64,000 nt of DNA from Brienomyrus brachyistius (Eukaryota > Chordata > Actinopteri > Osteoglossiformes > Mormyridae): assembly GCF_023856365.1 (NCBI RefSeq), contig NC_064542.1, positions 23,654,127-23,718,126 of the forward strand, written 5' to 3'. Each line of letters begins with the position of its first letter. The first letter of the stretch is position 1. Shown here in pieces: positions 41,475 through 54,837 of the stretch. The notes below the pieces were generated by a model. The model was not told the origin of the DNA. It did not search any database and worked only from the letters and a program-made list of their open reading frames with translations. A program made the translations under genes and the position numbers.

Positions 41475-43120
41475 CCACCTAGTTAGGCAGTGAAGGGTTA
41501 CCAGGAACAGAGAGAGTGACTCGAAATAATAAAGACGCCAACAAACTGAAAGATTTACGATTAGAATATATTCATGCCAGCTTTAAAAAATGCAGGCAGT
41601 TCTTCACGCAGTGTGTAAGTCTTGGAATAGCTCCAGAGTTTTTATAATTACTGGTAAAACGAAACACGGAAGCAAGAGCGACCCGATCTCTGAAATGCAG
41701 GAAGCGCCACTGAGAAGGTCCCCAGAAAGCCCCACATACCTGAACATATTCAGTAAATGTTCAGAGGAATACACGAGCGTGTCCGCAGCAGGTGTTAGGG
41801 TGGTTAAGGACATTTGGTGACCTGAAGGTTGACAGTCCAAGTCCCCAGAGAACAACAAGCATAAAATCAACATCCAGCTGTATAAATGTATAGAAAAGTG
41901 AGTCAAGCTGGACGGCTAAGTAACAGAATGCAAAGCCATCGGACATGTGAACGGAGGTCACCAGCAGTCATCCAAAAATAAACATACACCTGCATACGCA
42001 CAAAACTTCTTAACACGCACAATTCCAGCCAGAAAACGGATGACTGCGGTATTATGAATTAATTATTCATTTAATTTATTTGTGAGTGTATAGCCATTGC
42101 GAATGTATGAAGCCATCCATTTTCCTTTGGTTTTAGGCTAATTTTAGCAGATTAGCTATAGCTCACTGAATGCAGCTGCTGCTTAATTCAAAAATCTGGT
42201 AGGTGAGGTGCAATGAAAAATATTTCTGCAATATAATTTATTATGTTTTCAGGTGAAAACTTCTTCAACTATGTGGCTATTTTTTTCCATTTTACATTAC
42301 CAAACAACTAAGGTAAATGTTACTTAGACAACATCACAAAAAAATCCCCAGCTAACTAATGACAAGCCAGGAATGTACTTGATCCATAAGCAGCCACATG
42401 TACTGACTACCAAATGATTCCAGTTTTATTTGAAAATACCTCACTGTGATAATAGCTGCGTCTGACAGCACCGGATTGTCAGTCTCTACCAAAGTGCCAT
42501 CAATATCATTTCAGTGTCCTTCCAACTGGTGATGTGTCAGATATGGCTTCTGATGTAAAGGCGGCTTCTGGGATGTGGGCAGTTACACAGGTTGAGGAAT
42601 ATTTAGTGCTGCTGCATGTGGAGACTATCTAATATACTGCCATGGCACCTTTTCTACTCAGAGAAACGAATGTTTTTGAGGGAAATAAAAGACATTCATA
42701 GGAAAAGCGCAGGTGTACGATACAATCCCATTTCTGCAATGGAGAGGACAAGACTCAGAAGACACATGTACTGTGGACTATTAGACTGTAATAACATCTC
42801 TGTAAATAAGTCAAAAAGAATGCAGATATCGTAGTGAGTCAAATATGGATGTTAGTATGTAGGAACAGGAAGAATTCACACCATTTTGGCTGTTACTTAT
42901 CCTTCAGTAAAAAGTTGAACTGGAAAACAGAACTGAGAAATGGATATTTTATAGGCATATAGTTATTAGATAAAATGCATATTTAAAAACACTGGTAGCT
43001 ACATAATAGCTATTGTTACCTTTTCGTTAATTATGTAATAAAATGAAAGTGGTCCCGTTTTGTGTCAGTTGTGACATTCTGGACACCATTTCTTTTTTTA
43101 GATGCTGTAGAATTCGGGAC
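41475..43120. other. intron sequence, nothing recognised
   Basis: No repeats or coding features that I can support. Confidence 0.5.
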
Positions 43121-43125
43121 GTCAG

Positions 43126-43800
43126 CAGGAACATAAGAAAAGAAGAAGTTTCCAAACGAGAGGAGGCCATTGGACCCATCAAGCTCGCTTTGGGAGAATG
43201 AAGCTAACAGCTTAAAGTTCTTAAAATCTTATCTAGCTCTGATTTAAAGTAACCCAAGATTTTAGCTTGCCATACACTAACAGGAAGACTATCCCATACT
43301 CTAACTACACGCTGTGTAAAGAAGTGCTTCCGCAAATCCAGTTTAAAATGCTCTCCCACTATTTTCCACCTATGCCCATGAATTGTTGTATTTCAACTAA
43401 CATTGAAGTAACTATTTAGCTAAACAGCATCCAGCCCTGTTAGAATTTTATATACCTGGATCACCTGGATATACCTGCCCCCCCCCTTAGTCTCCTTTGC
43501 TCAAGGCTGAACAGATTCAGCTCAGCTAACCTCTCCTCATAAGACATTCCTCTAAGACCAGGAATCATTCTCGTAGCCCTGCGCCAGCCTGTATCCGTGC
43601 AAACCTGTATCTGCGCCGGCCTGTATCCGTTCAAGGTCTCCTTGAACCCTTTCTAAGGCAGCAATGTGCTTCTTAAGGTATGGTGACCAAACCTGCACAA
43701 AATATTCTAGGTGGGGTCTTACCAAGGAATTGTATAATTGTAGGATTTCCTCCCTTGACTTAAACTACACACACACCATCATACTGGCCTTTTTTATTGC
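43126..43800 (-). pseudogene. LINE (CR1/L2-like) ORF2 3' end, reverse-transcriptase C-terminal remnant
   Basis: On the minus strand, about 43755-43660 reads Y-N-S-L-V-R-P-H-L-E-Y-F-V-Q-V-W-S-P, then L-K-K-H-I-A-A-L-E-R-V-Q. A second block further on gives G-M-S-Y-E-E-R-L-A-E-L-N-L-F-S-L-E. These are the hallmark C-terminal blocks of non-LTR reverse transcriptases of the CR1/L2/jockey type. Between them lies an insertion of tandem 16-bp units (43579-43630) that shifts the frame. Further stops and gaps follow. The remainder down to 43126 is a known-looking 3' region without a frame. Confidence 0.85.
43579..43630 (-). repeat. short 16-bp tandem repeat inside the LINE remnant
   Basis: The minus strand contains about three units of the type gatacaggctggcgca. 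The 52-bp stretch is the exact reverse complement of 47734-47785 in the large minisatellite, including two otherwise rare variants (ggccggcg and ggtttgca). Confidence 0.95.
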
Positions 43801-43918
43801 TTCCCAAGACTGACAAGAGTTGGACATGGAAGCACGAGTGTAAAGCAGAAATGACGCTCCCTGGTGGTTCCAGTGCCTTGTGATTAACTCTGCCTAGAAT
43901 TACTCCACAAGGCTAGCA

Positions 43919-44130
43919 GTCGGGGTGGTGTGGCACTACGGTTAGCATGGCGGTCTCATGGCACTGAAAAGCAGGGTTCGAGTCTCCACCCTGTTTCTAC
44001 AGTATGTGTGTGGAGTCTGCATGCTATCCCTGTGTTGTCAAGGGGCTCCAAAGTCATAAAACATGTTAAGGTGATTCACAGTTGCCAAAATGTGTGTGTG
44101 CCTTGTGAGGGGTTGGTGGCCAATGGAGGT
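43919..44130 (+). mobile_element. diverged family-1 SINE
   Basis: Box B gggttcgagtctcc is at about 43974-43987. It is followed by gtgtggagtctgcatg and a loosely matching body. The box A region (ggtgtggcactacggttag) is degraded and the 3' end is lost. Confidence 0.7.
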
Positions 44131-44149
44131 TAGCAATTTTATTTGACCG

Positions 44150-46985
44150 GTGTTGCTTAACTTGCCACTAATATTAAGAGGGAGCCATAAAAAAGTGACG
44201 CAGGTACTGTAGATTTTGAAATTAAAAACATTGTCAAAATCTTAAAAGGCAAATAGGGACCCGTACCGCAGTTTGAAGGTAGATTAGTTTACAGCAGGTT
44301 TTCTTAATCTGGGATTTAATGTAACCACAGGAATGCTTACTTGGACTCACTAAGCCGATAACAAATAACATTTTTTTCTGATTCTCTAGACTAGACAGAA
44401 GTACCAAACATTTCATTGACTGTAAATAACACTGTTAAATAACTTAATTTTCCCAATCACAGAATATTTTACCTCCTAAGGATATAAAATACCTGTTATC
44501 TAAGTGGACGCATTAAACAGGTTAAGGAATAAGATAAGAGAAGTGTATATTTTATCTTCTTGTTCTTACTAATTTGCCTCAGCATTTCCTTCAAGGGCCT
44601 TTTAAAATAGATGTGACATCTGTGTCAGTGTTTCCTAACAGATGAACCAAAGTCTAATTAATTGAGAAGCTGGCTTGAGGAAAAGTCAGCCTGCCAAAGT
44701 GTGTCCATGACCAGGATTAAGAAACTCTGGTCTATACAGTCATGGCACTATAGTGATCCAAAGTGTCATATATGCATAGCAGTTATGCCCATAACACACT
44801 GAAAATACACTGGACAAGGCAGGTGGTGAAAGTGACAGAATAAAATGGAAACCTAACAACTTCTCAATGGCTGAAACAATTTCTCATATTTTTGGTGACA
44901 TAATCATTATTAAATGTGAATCAAAACATTTCCTGTATACTCTGGGGGATCAGTAAGTACTATGACCGATATTTTGTATATAAATATATACCAGAGTTCA
45001 TTTTTGCAACAGAAGCAAATCCAGTACTTTCTGGCTTGTAAAATATTCCTTTTGTATCCTGTAGTGTCATCACTATATTTATAGAGCTAAGCTAAGGACT
45101 GAGGGCTAATTTCTGCAGAGTGAACCTTGAAGACACCATGAAATGCTCCCCCCCCAGCCACAAAGCCACACCCTGTTGCCACACTCCCCTTGTCATTATA
45201 CCATTACACCATGGAGAGGTGGCATTAAAGGAAGCAGATGACCGTCAGAGGAACCATACTGCTCAACGAGGCAAGGCAGAAGACAAATGGATCAACAGAT
45301 GGTCTCACCCAAAGCTCATGGTGCAGGCCAGTTCTCAGGAGAAACGTATTTATATGCATTTTTACCCTAGAACTGCAATTCCCCCCCCCCCCCCCAATCG
45401 CTCAGCCCAAGTGAAGAACAATTTTGTGAACAAGCGTAAACCATGAAGATCATCAGATTCATGGTACTCACACTGTGACGGGTATATGTGAGCGTCTTCA
45501 TGAATACTACCGGCTTTATTACACTTTGGAACTGTAAAGCTTTTTCACATAAAAAAGCACAAAAACAAGAAAAATCTACATTATCTTGAGGAGCCGGAAC
45601 AATGAACCATTAATGCTAGACAGGTGCATGGAAATAATTACTGGCCCTGTGGCAACCCTAATTAAAATTTAAAATAAATGCCTAGACAAATGCATTTAGA
45701 AGAGAAGAGAAATATGGAATTGAATTCATTTATATATTATGTATTTATAGTGAAAATAAATAACAAGCGGTTGTGAAAATAGAAAAATAGATTTATATTT
45801 GACGTGGCCACCTATCAGAGCTTTGCACCTGGTTGGCTGGAGGCTGTATTTCAGCAAACCATTTGGACGGCAGGGGACAGGCGATACCGAAACTGAGTGC
45901 CGAGGAAGGCTATGGAAGCTGGAACCACCCGGCAATCCAAGGACAGTATAGCTTGTCAATTTTAAGTTGATGGAATAAATAAACAAATGAAGAAAAAAAA
46001 ACAGATAAATAGCAAAAATAAACAAATTACCTTATTTATAATTAATTATATAAGTATGGTCTGGAAATTTCTGCCCTAAATTGTCACTGCAAACTCTAAT
46101 TCATATTATTCCCTTTTTAATTATAAAGCTGGTAGTCTGTGTTTTCTTTAGAATGCAATTAAGCTATTGTGGTAATTGATTTTATGCAAATAAAGCTATT
46201 TATACATCCACATTCCGGTCCTCACTTTGTTATAATGGTATTTTTTCATACATTTACAAAGCTGATGCCTGAATAGAACTTTCAATTGCAAATTCATTTT
46301 GTTATGCTATGTTCGCATTGTGAACTGGATGCCGGATTCTTTCGGCTTGTTCCAAGGTACTTGAGGTGTAACATTATCTACCAACTAACAAAGTATGATA
46401 AATAATATTCATTTATAGTCTGGCACCTAAAATGAGGGAACTTTAGACCTGTGATCTGATTATGTTAGGATTAATTTTTTTTCTTCAATGTAATCAGAAT
46501 CCAAGAGCTGCCCCCTGATACTCGTAGCGTTTAATAAAATACTCTGACAGAATGCAACGCACTTATCAGATCAGATATGTTCACACATAAAACTGATAGC
46601 ACACATAACAATGCAATTAATTTCTCCTAATCCTACTATTCCCATTTTCCCAGTAATTTCCTACAATCAAAAGCCCTGTTTTCTGATAAGAATTCTCCCT
46701 ATCACCTTCTTTCTTGTCCACAGTGCAATGACAGCAACATAGCGTTCAACCTCTGCTATAAGCATGGTGGCAAGCTTAAAATGGCGTTTGATTCCTTAAC
46801 AGAAATGTCTGCCAGCATCTCCAAATGGTCCTTCCTCCAATTAACGGGGGTGGCAGTGAGGGTAAATAGGCAGGGAACCGGCCTGGGTGTGGAGGCCGTC
46901 CAGGGCAGCATCTCACACCTGCGGGCCACAGCACCTGATTCACATGGCAGCCCTTAAAGAGCTATGAGTGGCCAGGTTAATGGGG
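44150..46985. other. intron sequence, nothing recognised
   Basis: There is a C16 run at 45379-45394. The rest is AT-rich unique-looking sequence. Confidence 0.5.
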
Positions 46986-46989
46986 CCTG

Positions 46990-47889
46990 GGCCTGCATGG
47001 ATACAGACCTGCATGGATACAGGCTGGCACAGATACAGGCCTACATGGATACAGACCTGCACGGATACAGCCTGGCACAGATACAGGCCTGCACGGATAG
47101 AGGCCTGCATGGATACAGGCTGGTGCAGATACAGACCTGCACGGATACAGCCTGGCACAGATACAGGCCTGCACGGATAGAGGCCTGCATGGATACAGGC
47201 TGGCGCAGATTCAGACCTGCACGGATACAGGCCTGGCACAGATACAGGCCTGCACGGATACAGGCCTGCATGGATACAGGCCTGCACGGATACAGGCCTG
47301 CATGGATACAGGCTGGCGCAGATACAGGACTGCACGGATACAGGCCTGCACGGATACAGACCTGCATGGATACAGGCTGGCACAGATACAGGCCTACATG
47401 GATACAGACCTGCACGGATACAGCCTGGCACAGATACAGGCCTGCACGGATACAGGCCTGCATGGATACAGGCTGGCGCAGATACAGGACTGCACGGATA
47501 CAGGCTGGCACAGATACAGGTCTGCACGGATAGAGGCCTGCACGGATACAGGCTGCCGCAGATACAGGTCTGCACAGATACAGACCTGCACAAATACAGG
47601 CTGGCGCAGATACAGGCCTGCACGGATACAGGCCTGCATGGATACAGGCTGGCGCAGATACAGGCCTGCACGGATACAGGCTGGCGCAGATACAGGTCTG
47701 CACAGATACAGACTGGCACAGATACAGGCCTGCACGGATACAGGCCGGCGCAGATACAGGTTTGCACGGATACAGGCTGGCGCAGATACAGGCCTGCACG
47801 GATACAGGCTGGCGCAGATACAGGCCCGCACGGATACAGGCTGGCGCAGATACAGGCCTGCACGGGTACAGCCCTGCACAGATACAGGC
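46990..47889 (+). repeat. 16-bp minisatellite, about 56 units (900 bp)
   Basis: Units alternate between two main forms, cggatacaggcctgca and gatacaggctggcgca, giving a rough 32-bp or 48-bp higher-order rhythm. At least one 17-bp unit occurs near 47230. No stop codon arises in the common units, so several frames are open for 190 to 315 codons on both strands, with a 16-residue protein period. I regard these frames as artefacts: all frames on both strands are open, no start context or splice evidence is seen, and the sequence is a pure repeat. Confidence 0.95.
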
Positions 47890-50800
47890 ATCTTGGTTGT
47901 CATAAACATGCCATCTATCACAAAGCGTCATGTGCTGATCTTCAGGTCGCGGGCGAGTGGGGAAACAGTAACAGCGGGGCAAAGTCATTTGTCTCGTTGC
48001 GCACCGTCAAGGGTAGCATTATGACAATTAGCAAGGCAGTCTGCTTTTCAGTCTTTCACAAACTGATGAAAGAAGCATTGATAAATAATAATCAGATCGA
48101 GACACAAATCACTGGTGTGCCATCATGCTCCCTACATTTAGTCTTTATTTGTAATTTTATCCAATTTAAGGCTTCTGGGGATGGCAGACGATTTAAATGG
48201 CTGATTTTCCAGCCTGAGAGGGCTGTACAATCCTTGCTGTTATATGGTAGGCCAATAAGCCAATTATCTTCCTAGTTGTCCTACAAACAGGGACATGTTT
48301 TTCCTATCCAAATGTAAAATGCTGGTTGGTTAAAGTTGAGTTTTTCATTTTTTTTTTGGTAAATCGGTCTACCAAATGATCATGATTATATTATGACATT
48401 TGACTTCTCAAGGCAAATTCGCAGACTAGCCAAGCATCACCTTTGCTAAAATAATAATAATAATAAAATAAAAAGAGGCACAATTTCTTCTGTGACAAAA
48501 TAAGACCCTGGGGGTTTTGCAGAATCTAAGCACATCCAGTAACCTTGTTTGAAAAGGAAAAAAATGTCACTTTATAGTTGATACTAAAACCTTCAAAAGG
48601 AAAAAAAATGTTGTTGCTCCTTGGATGAGGTCCAGATGTTTTATTATTTCTGACTGGTAGGTTTACTTATGAAGATTGAAGTGCATGCTATGCCTGCTGT
48701 AGATGTGTGCAGTGCTGGTACAGACATAAAGGTTTCATTGGTTTACAATTGGGGGGGGGGGGTGCATTTTGCAATGATTCTAGTACTCCCAAGAGATGTG
48801 TGGCTGAAATGGTTGGTGGAGTCATTGACTGCACTGTCATTACTGACCTGGCAGTCAGCAGGTCAATGTCAGGGCACTGCTGCTGTCTTCATTGTTGCTT
48901 GTACAGTATTAAACACCACATCCATGACTAGCCGTAAGAGAGCCCGTTGCTTTGATCTGTCGGTGCTACAGGTAACACCTACAGTACCGTCCTGTAGAAC
49001 AGCTACCTTCACGCAGACCATTGAACCACACTTTACCGGACTTCCGACAAAAACCTAGGGAAAATTAAAGCTGCGCTTAATTTAATTTTCAGTTTCCAAA
49101 TGTAGGTATTATGTTCAAGGTTCATAAAATATTGAATGTTCTCTCTGGCATACAATTTTCCTAGGGTATTAAAAATTATATTGAACTGATTTCTGTGTGG
49201 GGAAATAAGAAAAAAAATCAATCTGGCATATTACACGTGTGTAAGTTGCAGTTTGGAAACGCTCAACAATCAGTATCACAATTTTACAATTACTGCTGCA
49301 AATCACAGTAATTTGTACTATAAACGGAGACAACTAAATTGTCCTCAATGCTTTCGGCAAGAGTGAAGATGTTTCACGTATTTTTCATTCTCTTTCAGGG
49401 GCATGAAATGCAGCAGCGGAACAGAAGCTAAGCGTAGGTTTGAAATGGCGTGAATCTTGGCATTTGACTTCTGGCATTATGGATATTGACGATTCAAATG
49501 GCCGTTTCCTTAACAAAGGACCGTAACTCGGTTGGGAGTGCATGGGGCGGGGGGTGGGGGGACTGGGGGGTGGCTGGCGGTAATCAGCCAACTCCCAAGA
49601 ACATTTTTTCTCTCTTTGCGAGCGGCCGAGGGGATGTTTGTTACCGAGCCCCCGTGGCTATGTCTGGATGACAGGCAATGGAGGGAATGGAGAGGTGCAG
49701 GAAGCGGAAGAGAGCATGGAATCATCAACACTGACGCAATGAAGGAGCCATGCTGGCCCCCAGCCAGCGCGTCTCTCTCTGGCGTCTCCGCGGACGCCAG
49801 CTAACAAGGCCGCCTGTGTGTCCGCGATCTCCCCGACGGGGGGCGAGAAGGGGCCGCACAATCGCAGCCTTGACACTTCCACAAAAACACCCATGACAAA
49901 GGGAGCCCTGCTTCCCCCCGAGGCCGGCCCGGGGCTGAAAGGGGGGGCCTCGGCCACCCCCGACATGGCAGCATAAAGCCCCAGTGTGCGTGGTCCCACA
50001 CCGGCTAAGGGACTCTTCAGCCAGGCCCCCGGAGGGAGCCATTCTCACAAGCTGCAGTCAGTCTTAGGTCGGGATTTGAGCCGTCCCGAAAAGCACAGCG
50101 CCTGTGAAGGAGAGGGTTGGGTACAAGGGAAGGGCAGGGCTCTGGATGGAGACGAGAGCCATTTGTATCACTGTACGGTTTTTCTGTTTACCGCTCGCCG
50201 GTTGAAAAACACCCCCAGAGCCCCCGATGAGACCCGAACAAGAATGCTTTTTAAAGCGCTCTGCACACTGCGCCCTGTTCACATCCTGCCTCTTTCCCCT
50301 CTTCCCAGCAAAAACAACCACCATCCCCATAAAGTCTGAAAACAAACCGTCAGGCTAAAGGGAAGACGTGTTAAACGTGTCATCAGTAAGTCAAGGAAAT
50401 GTCTCCCAGCTCAAGGCTGAGCCGCACGTGATGAAGGGGGGATGTTGTTTTCTGTTTTCATCGCTTTGAACCCTCATAAACATTATTTACCGTAAACTTG
50501 AAATCCAACAAATTCTGAATAAATCACTGCATTTAAGTACAACTGCGATATGCATTCATAATGAATCACGTAGAATTAGAGAAGAATGCCTAATTAGCCA
50601 GACATAAATATTGTCCCTGTCCATGGGGTGTGACGTATAATATGGAATCAATGAGGATGTGAGCGTTAAGCTTAATGTCCGAATGTGAAAAGGCACCATT
50701 GAGCCAATGTGTGGATGCGGTGTGGCGTGCCTAAGAGGGCCTGTGCGCAGGGAGATCTGCGAGGAGGGCAGAGGCATCCGTGGGGCATGATGGAGGATCA

Positions 50801-53800
50801 GACGCTGACAGTCCGGCATCCCATTCGTTCCGGCAGCTAGAGAGCAGCCGCCTGTTCAACAGGCATATGGGCATATGCAGGATTTAGGTCTTTCTTTGTT
50901 AGCTGCCAAATCGCCTGTGAATCATCGCCGCACCTCGGAGGCTAATGTTGCATATATGTACATTTCATCTAGAATGTATGCACACCTAGGTGCCATGGTC
51001 ATTAATTCTCCTCTGCTTCTCCAGCGCAGCAGAATGGCGTTCGTGCAGTAACCCTCTCCTCGGGTTCAGTGTGCAACTAATGTACGTTTTTTTTATTGTG
51101 CTCTCATCAACTGGGAGGTCACAGTTAAAAATAAAAAAGTGTCATTTGATGACATCCAGAGGAAACCCAAAATCAGATCTCTTACACTAGAGCGGATGCA
51201 GCCCCCACCCCCCACCCCGAAAGCTAGAAGGAATCTGAGCCTAAAACAAATAAATAAAAGCCTGAGAGGCAGCAGCTGTTGGGCATCCTGCCCGTGACAG
51301 TAGCCTCTTAATCTGATTGCATGACGTCTCCCCTGGCTGGCCGATGCTACGCAAGAGCTCTGTTACTTGTTAGGACTGGATGAAATTACAAATGACCAGT
51401 TTTGCATCTAATGCCCCAGATATGTGAGCAGCAATCAATCAATCATGGGGCCCGGATTCTGTGGCAGGGCCACCCCAGACCCTTAGGGGCCCATGAGTCG
51501 GGGACAGTGAAAGGCTTTCTGAGTGCGGGTTTGAAGGTGCAAACCACTGCAAGAGGAATGAAGCAAAAACGCAGCGAAAGTGTATGGAATATAGACAAAG
51601 AACTGAGGCCACCTTTATATGGATATTAAAACTGATTTATTTATAAGTATATGACTTATATATAGATTTGGATATATATTTTATGGATTCCTTATTTAAA
51701 GTTGAATAGCTAACCACACGGTGTGGAGTGCTGGCTGTCACTAAGCAGCCAGTCCTGCCTCTTGGACCAATTCCATCTGTCCATTTGTGAGCACATAGCT
51801 AATGAGACTGGCAGGCAGCTGCACATGCGGATCCACGGCGACTCTCCTAGCGTCGGGGCTTGTGCACGCATCACACCCGATGTGAGCATCACCATAAGCA
51901 GACGAAGTTCCACCGCTATCACACATTAGAGTAAAAGCACAGGGAAGGGCGACGAACGGTCTGCAGGTTCAGGTGCACAAGAAATGGGCCGCGCCGCCCA
52001 CAAGGCCTTCCAGTGGTGACCCATTTTCACCATTTTCAAGCAAAATCGTGCACCTGCCTCTAGCCTGCTACGGCCAACTAGCAGGGGCTGCACCCTGTCC
52101 GCACAGCCGTGACGTTGACCGTCCTGCAAGTATTGGCATGCAGGGGGTGCTTGCGTGGTTATTAATGACTGGGGGCGTAAGCGAGGCTGAGGGCGTGGGT
52201 CCTTGCCGCCCTCAGCCGAGATGGATGGGGCTCGGGCATGGCGATGTCGCCCTGACGGATGGGGCCCACGACAGAGCCTTAGACTCACGCTTCGCCTCTC
52301 ATTTCAATTAGCTGCCCACGTGGACGACCGCTCCTACCACAGGTTAGGCACGCCGACTCTGGGAGTGGAGTGGGGCCCTCTGGGGACAGGCTGACTGGGA
52401 CAGGTGCTTCCTAATGACCGCAAGGCGGGGGGGGGGGGTGTGGGGGCGTGTGTGATCCATGCTGCTAACCGCTAGCTTGACTCACCCCTGTTCGCAGGTG
52501 GCACTGTCTGCTCCTACACGCTCGGCTCGATCCATTCCAGCACAGGCTCCGCCCCCCTCATCCAAACACACACACACACACACACACACATTAGTGGAGG
52601 AAGCATGCTTCACAGCACACATCTTACAAAACACATCCATCTGGTGTCTTTGGCATTGCCGGCTCAGAGTACCTCTTGTCCACCACTTGCATTAGTTACA
52701 GCAAAAAATATCGCACCCTGGTCCTGGAGAGACAGGAGGCGGAGGAAGGATGGCTGGGGGGGGGAGCAACCAAATGGCTTTTCAGAATTGATTTTGGCGC
52801 ACAGTGAACTCCCATCAGTTTCACCGACTACAAAATGCGACGAAAGACAGCGAATGCGGCACATGCAGCTTTTTGATGGACTGCAGCCGGCCGCATCGCC
52901 TGGCTTACCGCAAGGCTGCACTTGTGACATCACACGGTGCTGCCACAAATCTCATGCTGAATCGCACAGTCTGTGTGCGCAGTTCCAAGCGTATGCAGCG
53001 GTGTCTTTTCTCCATTCCTCACTACAAGCAACGCAAGTGCCATACAAATCATATATCATCCGATACATCTTTTAATTGTATCCCAACCTTTCTGCCTATA
53101 TGATGGATATTGAAGAAAGCCAGCCTTCTATATATTCCATTGTTTGCAGCTAACAGCTTTGGGCTAAGTATCACTGCAAACACGAGGTACTGGGCAGGTC
53201 TCAGTGGACTCGCTTATCTTCTGCAGAGTAAATGAAGTTATACTCAGAGCTACCAGTAAAATAATGTTACCTTGCTGACCCCAGACCTCAGGGCACAGGC
53301 TTGTCTGAATTTGGGTTTGCCTTGGGATTTGGTGACTAGATCTGAAGGTCTGCCCTTTGGCTCATACGCATATCCTTTGCTGTGAAGAGTGTAGATGTTA
53401 GGCGTCCTTAATCGGGAGCGCTACAGATATTTGATCCCGCGATGTCAAAGGAAGGGCAAAATGTTGCAAAAATAAACCCTCAGGCTAAGTGTGCAACACA
53501 GTGGGGACAAAGCAATAAGTGAGAAGCATTGCTGTTATTACATTGTAACATTTCTGCAACATGCAAACGAACGTTTCATGTCGGGGTTTTTAGACTGCGC
53601 CTTGTCCAGGGTTCGCACGTCTCTTGCAACTGCTTAATGGAGAATCAAGATAACCAGTCATTTGAGGTGCATTAACCCTTGTAAACTACTGCCCTCTCAC
53701 TCCCATTTCTCTGCCATGAGTCAAACAAAGATCTCCTGCTGGAGTCATCTGCATAATGCTCCTGGAGTTTCCCTCGTTTCAGGTGATGCAGGGTGTGCAC

Positions 53801-53890
53801 ACATCTCCTGACTTTCCTGATTTCTGTAGACAGACAGAGGCCTTTGCTCTTTGCTTTAACTACATCTTTAACACAAGCTACTAAGCTTTT
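47890..53890. other. intron sequence with GC-rich patches, no gene recognised
   Basis: It includes G-runs at 48750-48761 and 52427-52438, a CA tract at 52566-52590 and GC-rich, CpG-containing stretches at about 49500-50260 and 51750-52400. Overlapping open frames in these patches show no domain and no consistent splice sites. Confidence 0.5.
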
Positions 53891-53891
53891 C

Positions 53892-53893
<2 letters not shown>

Positions 53894-53984
<91 letters not shown>
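53894..53984 (+). repeat. (TA)n(CA)n compound microsatellite
   Basis: About 64 bp of TA repeat is joined by a single G to about 26 bp of AC repeat. The TA part is fully self-complementary and could extrude a cruciform. Confidence 0.95.
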
Positions 53985-53989
<5 letters not shown>

Positions 53990-54159
53990 TTGTGTGTGTT
54001 GGATCACGCAGTGCATATACGGGGAACATCTATTGGAGTCACTCGCCACTGGGATCCGGCGCCGCTACCACAAGAGATACCATTTGAACACTGGCTACAA
54101 AGGAATCAGTGAAGGTGACAAATATTTGTTATACTTCATCTGCCTCCCGCGTCTCGATT

Positions 54160-54700
54160 GATTCCAGCGTCCTGCTTCCATCAAGAGTCACCACCAATAA
54201 GCAGCCGAGATAGTTCCCCTGTTTGCATGCGCTCCGCCGCTGCCTTTTCATCTACGGAAGAGAGTCCCCCTCACAGAAAGGAGTCTGATCTCGGTTTCCG
54301 TTTCATCTCGCCTCCCTGCCATCCCCAGAGGTCTCCTCTCTGTGCTCGGCTCCCAAGCCTGGCATCGGGCTCTGTCTGGGCGGCCTCGTCCCGGGAACTG
54401 CCTGCCGACAGCTCGGCGTTGTCGTCCCGTCCTCCCGCGGGAGTGGCCATCGGTAAAATGTCACCACATCTTTGTTCCGCGCCGGCCGATGGCGGTCCGG
54501 CAGCTGCCCTTTGGCAGCTACTGCACATCACACACCTGGAATTGGAGGGCAGCGGAGGGCCCCCCCCCCCCCGGGCCCACCCGCAACCCCCACCAAAGGC
54601 ATAACCACGGCCAAAACCACTGATCTTCGGCCCCTTTTTAATCTTCCTCAGCCGCGACCGCGGGATCAAGAGTGCAGCCTCATCCATTTTTTAACGCACT
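54160..54700. other. GC-rich, CpG-containing intronic block of unknown role
   Basis: About 500 bp with many CpGs stands out from the AT-rich intron. It carries open frames on both strands (one of about 148 codons on plus). The products are low-complexity Pro/Ser/Ala-rich and match nothing I recognise. It could be a CpG island or an internal promoter, or simply a GC-rich patch. Confidence 0.4.
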
Positions 54701-54837
54701 TCTGGCCGCCCACCTTCATGAATAAACATCATGTGAAACATTTAGCTAGCAGGGAGGGGGGAAAAAAAGGAGACAAGTGACAAGAGTGGCGTGAACGTGT
54801 GGTTGCATCGCGGTGTGTGCGTGCGACTGGGAGCGCT

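Noticed and set aside
46940..48024. Open frames of 190-315 codons on both strands over the 16-bp array
   Set aside because: They are open on both strands and in several frames because the repeat unit has no stop. The products are pure 16-residue periods rich in Cys or Tyr with no domain.
54158..54604. A 148-codon plus-strand frame in the GC-rich block
   Set aside because: Low-complexity Pro/Ser/Ala composition, an overlapping open frame on the other strand, and no domain or matching splice sites. Kept only as a possible CpG island.
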